Assembly (NCBI GenBank): GCA_947474905.1 | Contig: CANJKQ010000012.1 | Location: 1-9,607, forward strand | Length of the DNA: 9,607 bases | Direction: 5' to 3' | From: Pseudomonadota bacterium | Lineage (GTDB): Bacteria; Pseudomonadota; Alphaproteobacteria; Sphingomonadales; Sphingomonadaceae | In this document: positions 1-5,155 of the stretch, piece after piece | Numbering within the stretch: position 1 is the stretch's first letter | Layout of the letters: the number at the start of each line of letters is the position of its first letter | The notes under the pieces: model-generated | Told to the model about the DNA's origin: nothing | Seen by the model: only the letters and a program-made list of their open reading frames with translations | The model's database searches: none | Program-made: the position numbers and the translations under genes

Positions 1-238
1 CGAGGTCTGCCTCGGCACCTGAGTACTCCCACGAGCGAGCTGTCGCGCTCAACAAGTCCTCCGACACTTCCCGATGCCGCACAGCTTCGGCTGCAGCCTC
101 CACGCCCGATAAGGACACCGCCTGATGAACCAACGCGCCCTGCCCGCGCGCCACGTGAGCGAGATACGCCCACGCCACACGCTGACTCGTCACCATCTCG
201 CTACCTGACACCGCGTTCTCACTCGAAACACCGCTCAC
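1..238 (-). CDS. dprA: DprA/Smf-like DNA-processing protein, N-terminal part (cut by window edge)
   Basis: An open frame starts with GTG at 238 and runs off the left edge, giving 79 codons. After about 15 weakly conserved residues comes VAWAYLAHVA (21-30), then a G-V-E-A-A-A-E-A-V-R stretch and a final GAEADL. This matches the N-terminal helical domain that precedes the Rossmann fold of actinobacterial DprA, where WAYLSRV...VEAA..VR is typical. DprA binds single-stranded DNA and loads RecA on it; plasmid and island-borne paralogues are known, often of unclear role. The GTG start is favoured by GGGAGGG seven bases upstream; an internal ATG at 196 (residue 15) is the alternative and would still keep the conserved part. 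The gene is divergent from the 522-1046 gene. The nucleotide-binding domain lies outside the window, so family membership rests on the N-terminus only. Confidence 0.68.
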   Translation of the reverse strand, partial: MSGVSSENAVSGSEMVTSQRVAWAYLAHVARGQGALVHQAVSLSGVEAAAEAVRHREVSEDLLSATARSWEYSGAEADL

Positions 239-245
239 GACGAAA

Positions 246-252
246 CCCTCCC
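246..252 (-). promoter_or_regulatory. Ribosome binding site of the DprA-like gene
   Basis: On the minus strand this reads GGGAGGG, followed by a seven-base spacer and GTG at 238. It decides for the GTG start over the ATG at 196. Confidence 0.6.
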
Positions 253-266
253 AGGGCTGACACAAG

Positions 267-287
267 GGGCGGATGGTCAGTCCGCCC
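267..287. repeat. Inverted repeat in the leader of the DprA-like gene
   Basis: The arms GGGCGGA (267-273) and TCCGCCC (281-287) are perfect complements around a seven-base spacer TGGTCAG. The repeat lies 29 bases upstream of the GTG start of the DprA-like gene, so it could be a repressor operator or an RNA hairpin in the leader. The sequence alone does not tell which. Confidence 0.45.
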
Positions 288-352
288 GATCAACAGAACA
301 ACTCGAACCTACTCCGACACACCGACAGAAAACAGCACCTGACAAGCGGAAA

Positions 353-395
353 TGTCCCCGGCGCACCCGGTGCCGGGGACAGCGGGTGCGCCGGG
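353..395. repeat. Two overlapping, mutually exclusive inverted repeats between divergent genes
   Basis: Hairpin A pairs 353-362 (TGTCCCCGGC) with 372-381 (GCCGGGGACA), ten perfect base pairs around a nine-base loop. Hairpin B pairs 357-369 (CCCGGCGCACCCG) with 383-395 (CGGGTGCGCCGGG), thirteen perfect base pairs around a thirteen-base loop. The two share 357-362 and 372-381 lies in or next to the loop of B, so only one can form at a time. The site is in the middle of the intergenic region between the divergent genes at 238 and 522. It has no T-run. It could be a binding site, a cruciform, an origin-like structure or a transcription attenuator. Confidence 0.6.
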
Positions 396-449
396 CGGTA
401 AGTTCACGACGCGGCCAAAAGAGCAGACCGAAGTGTCCTGTTCGAGTGA

Positions 450-456
450 TACAAAT
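450..456 (+). promoter_or_regulatory. Possible -10 element for the 522-1046 gene
   Basis: TACAAAT, preceded by TGA so as to resemble an extended -10 box, stands about 65 bases before the ATG at 522 in the most AT-rich part of the region. No convincing -35 hexamer is visible 16-18 bases upstream, so the call is weak. Confidence 0.25.
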
Positions 457-521
457 ACCGAGCAAACGTCACGGGCCACCAACGAAAGACGACCGCGACG
501 TTCGAGAGGGAAGCTGCACAT

Positions 522-1046
522 ATGACCGAGCCCGAGCCATGGCGTCGAAGTAGGACGCCGGCCCCGCTCCCCCCGAGTCCCGCTGACGCCCGAGCGACCA
601 GCAAACTGACGGACCCGGAACTGGCTGCGATCATTCGTGACAACCTCCTCCCCCGCTCGAACACAGCCGGCGACACAGCCGATTGGCGCGCGTTCTGGAA
701 TACCCTCACTTTCGATCCGCAGCTCAACGACCGTGCAAACGCAATCATCGATGTCTACGTCGAGCAAGCAGCAGCAGCGCTCGATGCCGGCGAACTCGAC
801 GACGCACAATACAAACGCGCCGGCAAGTTCCACGATCTGTGTATCCACGCTCTCGACAGGCTCGACAAGGTGGTCGACGACCCCCTTGCCTGGGCCGGTG
901 CACGGGCAGCAGGATTCAATCCACGCTCTCGCGAGATCATCAACACGCTCGTGCAGGCCATCGCTGACCATCGAGACGACAAGGACGACGAGCGGCTGTG
1001 GGCCGTCCTGGCAGAGCTGCACCTCGACCCTCGCAACACCCGCTGA
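522..1046 (+). CDS. Hypothetical all-helical 174-aa protein
   Basis: Not recognised. The ATG at 522 has GAGAGGGA about ten bases upstream, and the Pro/Arg-rich first 25 residues look disordered. From about residue 30 to the end the chain is acidic and predicted mostly helical, with heptad-like stretches such as AIIDVYVEQAAAALDAGELD (75-94), HDLCIHALDRLDKVVDD (104-120) and a charged RDDKDDERLW (151-160). There is no signal peptide, membrane segment, metal site or known catalytic motif. The amino-acid make-up (Asp, Ala, Leu, few Cys) is that of a real soluble actinobacterial protein, whereas the longer minus-strand frame through the same DNA is rich in Cys, Ser, Arg and Val. It is the only plus-strand gene here, divergent from the DprA-like gene and convergent with the gene at 1170-1817. 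A small regulator or partner protein is possible but not shown. Confidence 0.72.
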   Translation: MTEPEPWRRSRTPAPLPPSPADARATSKLTDPELAAIIRDNLLPRSNTAGDTADWRAFWNTLTFDPQLNDRANAIIDVYVEQAAAALDAGELDDAQYKRAGKFHDLCIHALDRLDKVVDDPLAWAGARAAGFNPRSREIINTLVQAIADHRDDKDDERLWAVLAELHLDPRNTR

Positions 1047-1111
1047 TTCGAGCCTGGCCGAGTAAGCCCCTGGGCGCGTAACCCAACTGCCCCGCTTATG
1101 CGACAAACGAG

Positions 1112-1147
1112 CTCGGCCTCCGGTAGCCGCAGCTACCGGAGGCCGAG
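1112..1147. terminator. Bidirectional terminator hairpin between convergent genes
   Basis: The arms CTCGGCCTCCGGTAGC (1112-1127) and GCTACCGGAGGCCGAG (1132-1147) are perfectly complementary over 16 bp, with a four-base loop CGCA. The hairpin lies 65 bases after the stop of the plus-strand gene and 22 bases after the stop of the minus-strand gene at 1170. There is no strong T-run on either side, which is common for actinobacterial terminators; the minus-strand exit side has a short T-rich stretch. Confidence 0.8.
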
Positions 1148-1169
1148 AAGGCGAGGTCCGCACGCCTTG

Positions 1170-1817
1170 TTACAGGAACGTCGAGATCGGACCCCCTTTT
1201 CCGTTGATCCACAGGCCCTGGCCAAGAAAACCTTCGACCTCGGTCGGGACGGGTTGGGTGACGAGGTAGCGCCGCGTCGACCCGTCGATGGGAAGGTGAT
1301 CGACGACTGTTCTGATCTTCGCCGGCCCGACGTACCCCTTGCACGATGCAAGAAGCAGGCCCCTGTTTTGCGCCAGCGCGTCGGCATTCTTCGCAGAGAT
1401 CGGCCACACACCTTCGAACCCCCCGAGCGCAGTCCTGCTCAGAGGGTTTTCGCTGTAGTCGACCCCCATGTGGTCCCGCAATAGTCGGCCGTTCACGCCG
1501 ACAACAGGGTTCGGTTCCCACCCCCAGGAACCGTCCTCGTGGAAGGCTCGCGGACGAGGGAGGACCGACACTTTGTAGACGAGTCCCGCAGCGGCGATCC
1601 CACAGATTTCACTGTGTCCGACGTATCGAACACTGGTGCCCAGGTGCTTGATGTCGGCAGCGTCGAACCGGGGGATCGATGTCGTACTTCTGTTGGTGAG
1701 CAGGTTGGCCGCTGCGAGAGTCTTGATGTCGTCGCGACTAATATTCGGTGCGCTCCCGTCGGCGCGCCGGAGCAAGTCCTGGAGCGCTTCCGCTGCTTGC
1801 GGTGCGGTGTATCTCAC
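1170..1817 (-). CDS. Protein with N-terminal MerR/excisionase-like winged helix, otherwise unknown (215 aa)
   Basis: I place the start at GTG 1817 because GAGGGG lies nine bases upstream; a GTG at 1859 would add 14 Gly/Thr-rich residues and has no ribosome site. Residues 26-60 read like a winged helix of the MerR/excisionase kind: helix SRDDIKTLAAANLL, a short wing, then IPRFDAADIKHLG, which mirrors the usual RFxxxDVxxL ending. Residues 60-215 are not recognised. They carry aromatic and glycine-rich stretches (DGSWGWEPNPVVGVNGR, ALGGFEGVW) and end in a Gly/Ile-rich tail, suggesting a compact mixed alpha/beta domain, without a catalytic motif I can name. The gene is the last of the leftward series, 200 bases after the DUF2637 stop, and is followed by the hairpin at 1112-1147. 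A DNA-binding regulator of the element is the best guess. Confidence 0.65.
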   Translation of the reverse strand: MRYTAPQAAEALQDLLRRADGSAPNISRDDIKTLAAANLLTNRSTTSIPRFDAADIKHLGTSVRYVGHSEICGIAAAGLVYKVSVLPRPRAFHEDGSWGWEPNPVVGVNGRLLRDHMGVDYSENPLSRTALGGFEGVWPISAKNADALAQNRGLLLASCKGYVGPAKIRTVVDHLPIDGSTRRYLVTQPVPTEVEGFLGQGLWINGKGGPISTFL

Positions 1818-1826
1818 TGTTGTCGT

Positions 1827-1832
1827 CCCCTC
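1827..1832 (-). promoter_or_regulatory. Ribosome binding site that sets the start at 1817
   Basis: The minus strand reads GAGGGG followed by nine bases and GTG. No comparable site precedes the upstream GTG at 1859. Confidence 0.6.
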
Positions 1833-1935
1833 AGTCGGTGTCGACCCGCCAGAGTACACACGTCTGCGCTGTGGAGCAGACTAGTTCGGCGCGGTGTGAT
1901 GGACATTGGGAGACGGACCTCGTCAGCGGCCTGTT

Positions 1936-1971
1936 GTGCACCAGATTCAGGGGGCGTACTTCCTCGTGCAC
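1936..1971. repeat. Pair of GTGCAC palindromes, 30 bp apart
   Basis: The palindrome GTGCAC occurs at 1936-1941 and again at 1966-1971, exactly 30 bp apart (about three DNA turns), in the 200-bp gap upstream of the winged-helix gene. This could be a double operator for a dimeric regulator. A hexamer pair in GC-rich DNA can also arise by chance. Apart from it I see no gene in 1818-2017. Confidence 0.25.
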
Positions 1972-2017
1972 ATCGCAGGCGGACATCGATGACCGATCGC
2001 CGGTTGGTCGGGCTTCG

Positions 2018-2641
2018 TCAGGTGGCTGGGATCGGATGGCGGTCCTGTTCCGCGGAGTGAATCTCGTACTCCGCGGCCGTGATGATTTCTTCGACGACAT
2101 CGATGGGTAGCCCTGTGCTGGTGGCCACTGCATCGATCTCATGGCCTTCGCTGGCCAACCTGAGGGTGTTGACGCACAGAACGGCCATCTCGGCCTCTGT
2201 GTGGCTGTTCAGGTGCACGTAGTGCGGGTCTGATGCCGTGTCGGCCGACGTTGGATCTTCCAGTCGGACCAACTGGATCATCAAATGTGTGGTGACCAGC
2301 AGCACCAGCGGCGGGGCGGCGGCGGCCAGGGCGGCCACGGTGAAGGTCGAGCTGTAGTCCGCCATCGACACGTGCACGATGTTGCCGGCGGTCGATGCGA
2401 TCGACCCGAGGATCAGTAGGGCCCACGCGAACCAACGGTGTGAGGCGTCGACGACGAGCATGAGTGTTGCGAGGATGACCATTCCGTCGAGCACCAGTGG
2501 AAGGACCCATCCCAGTGCTGCCGGGTATCCACTGGCGGTCGCCAGCTGCCACAGCGATATTCCGCTCTTGGTGAAGGCGCTGACGCCGATCACCGCATTG
2601 CCGATTACCGCGCAACGTTTGATGTTCGTCAGATTGGTCAT
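2018..2641 (-). CDS. DUF2637 (SpdB-like) four-helix membrane protein
   Basis: This 207-aa protein has four hydrophobic segments at about 11-33, 41-63, 70-91 and 101-124. The pattern SGYPAALGWVLPLVLDGMVI (37-56) is the signature of DUF2637, a family found in actinomycete plasmids and integrative elements near transfer genes and related to the spread protein SpdB. The cytosolic tail (about 125-207) contains HEIDAVATSTGLPIDVVEEI (167-186), which looks like a helix-turn-helix of the sigma-region-4 type; such tails are common in DUF2637 proteins. The ATG at 2641 overlaps the TGA of the upstream protease-like gene (ATGA), so the two are probably translated together. Members are thought to act in the membrane during intramycelial plasmid spread or transfer, but no reaction is known. 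The family call is strong, the function is not established. Confidence 0.82.
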   Translation of the reverse strand: MTNLTNIKRCAVIGNAVIGVSAFTKSGISLWQLATASGYPAALGWVLPLVLDGMVILATLMLVVDASHRWFAWALLILGSIASTAGNIVHVSMADYSSTFTVAALAAAAPPLVLLVTTHLMIQLVRLEDPTSADTASDPHYVHLNSHTEAEMAVLCVNTLRLASEGHEIDAVATSTGLPIDVVEEIITAAEYEIHSAEQDRHPIPAT

Positions 2642-3525
2642 CGGTGTCCTTCGCTGGTGGCGATCGAGGTGTGGTCATCCGCTGGTTGCGGGCACGGTCG
2701 GTCGAAAAGGTCGAGGCTGGGCGGGTTCGACAGTCGATAGATCGACCACAGAGCGGTGAACGCGATACCCCCGCCGATCACTATCTGAGCCGCGGTGTAG
2801 TCACCGTTGTTTGCAATGACGAGTGCATTCCACGCTGTATGGGCCAGAACGAGTCCCGTGAGACTGCGGAGTCGATAATAGATGTAGACGGCCACAGCGC
2901 CCCATACGAGTGCCGACAGCGCCTGCCCTGTTCCCTGGTACAGATGGATGGAAGCTCGAAACAGGGCTGAGCTCGCGATGACGATGCCGAGCATCCACGG
3001 CCGGACGCGCCAGACCAGTCCGACGACCCCAAAGAGCAACAAGACCGGAAGCGCACTGAAGAACGGTTCCTCAGCCGAGCCGGCGACGAGAAGGTGCGCA
3101 CTGCGCCACCATTGCCCAGCGTTGCTGTAGTCGCTTGTGCGCGAGATGTTTTCGGCATCTTCAGGGGACAGTAATGTAGACATTGCCAGGCCGGTGGTGA
3201 ACAATCCGGCACTGATCAGGGTCCGTGTGCGCCACGTTCCAGGGATGCTGTTCGGTTCGGTCTCGTTCGGTTCGATGAATCGGCGCACCGCCGCGACGAG
3301 AGCGAGGCCGGCAACTGCGGCGAAGAAGAGAAGCAGGAAGCCAGTTCGAGCGCCGGGCATTGTCGGTGGGGTCGACTCTGTGATGACCTCGGATTCGGCA
3401 CCTATAAGCATCTGGACCGAGGCTATTGCCTCAAATGGCCAATACACGACCATGTAAATGGCCGCGAGCGCTAATGGAGCGGCGGCCATGTACAGGCCCA
3501 GGTCTCGGATAGTGTTGCGATTCAA
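2638..3525 (-). CDS. CPBP (CAAX/Abi) family intramembrane protease relative
   Basis: This 295-aa protein is mostly hydrophobic, with about eight membrane segments. Its three family motifs are in order: GSAEEPFF (149-156) with the Glu pair E152-E153, FRASIHLYQG (189-198) with H194, and AHTAWNA (228-234) with H229 and N233. These form the Glu/His metal site of CPBP proteases (Rce1-like), which cut peptides within the membrane. The Arg of the classic EExxxR motif is replaced by Ser157, a change I believe also occurs in actinobacterial members of the HLYQG type. I chose the TTG at 3525 because AAAGAG lies about nine bases before it; an ATG at 3489 (residue 13) would shorten the first membrane segment. 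The last 30 residues are cytosolic and charged. The gene stands about 100 bases after the HTH gene and is coupled to the DUF2637 gene. Roles known in the family include bacteriocin self-immunity and prenyl-protein processing; none can be assigned here. Confidence 0.82.
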   Translation of the reverse strand: MNRNTIRDLGLYMAAAPLALAAIYMVVYWPFEAIASVQMLIGAESEVITESTPPTMPGARTGFLLLFFAAVAGLALVAAVRRFIEPNETEPNSIPGTWRTRTLISAGLFTTGLAMSTLLSPEDAENISRTSDYSNAGQWWRSAHLLVAGSAEEPFFSALPVLLLFGVVGLVWRVRPWMLGIVIASSALFRASIHLYQGTGQALSALVWGAVAVYIYYRLRSLTGLVLAHTAWNALVIANNGDYTAAQIVIGGGIAFTALWSIYRLSNPPSLDLFDRPCPQPADDHTSIATSEGHR

Positions 3526-3626
3526 CGTGGTTCACTCTTTCTGTGACTCGGCTCGACTCGTCTCGGGGCCACACGGACGGACAAGGGTGCGGATCTGAGC
3601 AATTGGGGGCGTCGGGCGGGCCAGGC

Positions 3627-4265
3627 TCAGTTGTCGAGCAAGCCTGCACCGCGGGCGATAGTGGGTAGGTCGATCGGTGGTGCCCACGCGGCCCACACGC
3701 GGGTTCGGCCGAGCTCGACGACGCGATCGTCCGGATAGAGCCGCCACGGCCCGACGCGGTCGAGCAGCTCCCCGACGAGGACGTCGGCGTGAAATCGAGT
3801 GGGAACGGTGACGAAGTCATCGAGCGGTCCACGCTTGTGTAGTGCTGCGACAGGGCGGGGGGCACCTCTGGCAATCGCCGCCTGCCGTAAGTCAGGAGAT
3901 CCATGGGGGCGGAGGATCGCCACGACATGGGGGTCCATCCATCGTCGCTCTCGCCATTCCTTACGGACACCGCGGCCCCGGGGAAGATCGAGCCCGGTCA
4001 GGACAGTTCGCGCATTCGCGAGGGTCTGCTGTTCAACTCGTCGGATCTCAGGAAGGGGAAATTGAAGTTGCTGCAACCGGCGAACGGGAATGGCCGCTCG
4101 AGCGCGAGGTGAGCCCTTCAGCCAACGCTGAACGGTACGGCGAGTAACCCCGAATGCTGCTGCGACATAGTCGATATCGACACCACCGTTGACCGATGGT
4201 CCGTAACACGCGGTGAACGCGACCTCGAGCTGTCGTTTGGTCCACCGGGGCCGCTTCGGGTTCAC
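3627..4265 (-). CDS. Helix-turn-helix protein with a Tpg-type DNA-binding domain (212 aa)
   Basis: Residues 21-51 contain a homeodomain-like helix-turn-helix, with GVTRRTVQRW (39-48) as the turn and recognition helix. An ungapped comparison with residues 53-83 of the neighbouring Tpg-like protein gives 15 identities in 31 positions by my own count, including the lead-in YGP...GGV, so the two domains are paralogous. The rest (about 60-212) does not resemble Tpg. It is basic up to about residue 110, then holds a segment with RRWMDPHVVAILRP, a PTRFHADVLV stretch and YPDDRVVELGRTRVWAAW near the end; I do not recognise this domain. The start is GTG at 4265, only six bases after the stop of the 41-codon gene and without a clear ribosome site, so translation is probably coupled. 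It may regulate the telomere operon or bind telomeric DNA next to Tpg. DNA binding is well supported, the rest is inference. Confidence 0.75.
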   Translation of the reverse strand: MNPKRPRWTKRQLEVAFTACYGPSVNGGVDIDYVAAAFGVTRRTVQRWLKGSPRARAAIPVRRLQQLQFPLPEIRRVEQQTLANARTVLTGLDLPRGRGVRKEWRERRWMDPHVVAILRPHGSPDLRQAAIARGAPRPVAALHKRGPLDDFVTVPTRFHADVLVGELLDRVGPWRLYPDDRVVELGRTRVWAAWAPPIDLPTIARGAGLLDN

Positions 4266-4271
4266 GTCGCA

Positions 4272-4397
4272 CTAATTGAGAGGACCGAGAAAGAAGCCGT
4301 ATCCCATTTTGGCCTGCACAACCGTGCCGACGAGGATCAGACCCACCACCGCACCAACGACCCGGGTCTTCCACTGCTGAGACTTGGTCTCGAACAT
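4272..4397 (-). CDS. 41-aa single-pass membrane peptide
   Basis: A short gene with ATG at 4397 and TAG at 4274-4272. The product starts with a charged head, MFETKSQQWKTR, followed by one hydrophobic helix VVGAVVGLILVGTVVQA (13-29) and a short aromatic tail (KMGYGFFLGPLN). AGGAGG (4410-4415 on the minus strand) lies twelve bases upstream, with a second AGGA nearer the start, so the translation signals are good. The gene sits in the 237-base gap between tpg and the next HTH gene, and its stop is six bases from the start of the latter. The positive charges before the helix favour a cytosolic N-terminus. I know no family for it. The role could be a membrane anchor, a small regulator of the protease-like neighbour, or simply a leader for coupled translation. 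Confidence 0.68.
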   Translation of the reverse strand: MFETKSQQWKTRVVGAVVGLILVGTVVQAKMGYGFFLGPLN

Positions 4398-4409
4398 GTT
4401 TTCCTGATC

Positions 4410-4415
4410 CCTCCT
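4410..4415 (-). promoter_or_regulatory. Ribosome binding site of the 41-codon gene
   Basis: AGGAGG on the minus strand, twelve bases before the ATG at 4397, with a second weaker AGGA four bases before it. It supports translation of the small gene. The 104-base gap to tpg also holds a possible promoter (TTCGGA and TACGGT with 17 bases between) which I regard as weak. Confidence 0.5.
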
Positions 4416-4501
4416 GCAGAAGCGCTGCTGTTCGTGATTTCACCGATACCGTAGCGGTCGCACCGGACACTCCGAACACCCGAACTCGCCGACTCGTACG
4501 G

Positions 4502-5152
4502 TCAGACCGGGTCGACGGAGATGTTGTCGATGCTCTCAAAGGTCCATCCGTCGACGTATCGATCGCTGGCGTATCCGCTGAGCCACTTCGAGAGCCCTTT
4601 GTCGCCGCCGCGTTCGTACGCCGACCACATCGACTCGACGTCGGACGGCGACATACCACTCTGATCCGGAGGGATTTGGATGGAACGATTGCGAATGTAG
4701 AACCCTCCCCCGCCTGCGACACCTTGCCGACCCTTGATCTGCACGCGTGCACCATATTTGGCGATCGACTTGCCCTGTTTACTCTCTCGAACAGCTTTGA
4801 TGGCGGTGCGCCGGCCCTGTTGCGTCGTCGCTGCTTGCCGCGACTTCGTGGTGAGCTTGCTCAGGGTCTCTGCTTTCGGCTTCGAGATCCGCTGGCGTCC
4901 CTCGGCGGCGACCCACCGTTCCACCGTACGACGCGAGACCCCGAGATCGCGCGCAGCTGCGGCAGTGTTCACTCCGCCCCGAGTGCCCGGGCCGTACGCG
5001 GCGAGGAGCATCCCGCGCATGTCGGGGGCGGTGCCGGCCTTTCCGGAGACATCGGCACCGCGCCGACCCGTCAGGCCCTGGAACAGTGAGCTGCGTCGGC
5101 GTTCGTCTGCTTCCAGGTTCTCTTTGAAGCCAGCATGTTTGCGACCGGCCAT
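4502..5152 (-). CDS. tpg: Tpg-like telomere terminal protein (216 aa)
   Basis: Tpg caps the 5' ends of linear actinomycete replicons and serves as protein primer for filling the recessed end after replication. The protein has a basic N-terminus of about 45 residues, then a helix-turn-helix at 61-82 with LGVSRRTVERWV, the hallmark of Tpg (GVSQRTVERYV in Streptomyces). A basic helical linker (84-135) rich in Lys/Arg/Thr follows, then GARVQIKGRQG (134-144), and a C-terminal part with RNRSIQIPP (154-162), a helix around MWSAYERGGDKGLSKWL (175-191), and YVDGWTFESIDNISV. These follow the Tpg order RARFG..., LPP.YA..LF.A...GA...L, and VEF.D.DYVD. In length it is close to Streptomyces Tpg (about 185 aa) with an N-terminal extension. 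The ATG at 5152 is three bases after the tap stop and preceded by GGGGG inside the end of tap, so the two are co-translated. I could not place the DNA-linked hydroxyl residue. The match is by pattern, not by alignment score. Confidence 0.75.
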   Translation of the reverse strand: MAGRKHAGFKENLEADERRRSSLFQGLTGRRGADVSGKAGTAPDMRGMLLAAYGPGTRGGVNTAAAARDLGVSRRTVERWVAAEGRQRISKPKAETLSKLTTKSRQAATTQQGRRTAIKAVRESKQGKSIAKYGARVQIKGRQGVAGGGGFYIRNRSIQIPPDQSGMSPSDVESMWSAYERGGDKGLSKWLSGYASDRYVDGWTFESIDNISVDPV

Positions 5153-5155
5153 CGG

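Noticed and set aside
353..395. Telomere end palindromes of a linear replicon
   Set aside because: The fold-back pair is GC-rich like telomere DNA, but it is an isolated internal element flanked by genes, with no array of palindromes as at actinomycete telomeres.
1112..1147. Attachment site or recombination core
   Set aside because: A perfect hairpin located exactly between two convergent stops is explained better as a terminator; no integrase or tRNA end is nearby.
309..1163. Minus-strand open frame of 284 codons
   Set aside because: It covers the plus-strand gene at 522-1046 and both inverted repeats. Its product is rich in Cys, Val, Ser and Arg with no family look and has no good ribosome site, while the plus-strand frame has one and a normal protein composition.
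1539..2060. Plus-strand open frame of 173 codons
   Set aside because: Its Arg/Ser/Cys-rich product is typical of the opposite strand of GC-rich genes; it runs across the start of the winged-helix gene and into the DUF2637 gene.
3431..3970. Minus-strand open frame of 179 codons
   Set aside because: It overlaps the ends of both the HTH gene and the CPBP gene in another frame and gives a Ser/Pro/Arg-rich product; the two overlapped genes have recognisable domains.
4048..4755. Minus-strand open frame of 235 codons across the tpg-HTH gap
   Set aside because: It would cover the tpg 3' end, the 41-codon gene and part of the HTH gene in a different frame; the product is Ser/Arg/Thr-rich without motifs, whereas the overlapped genes have HTH motifs and good translation signals.
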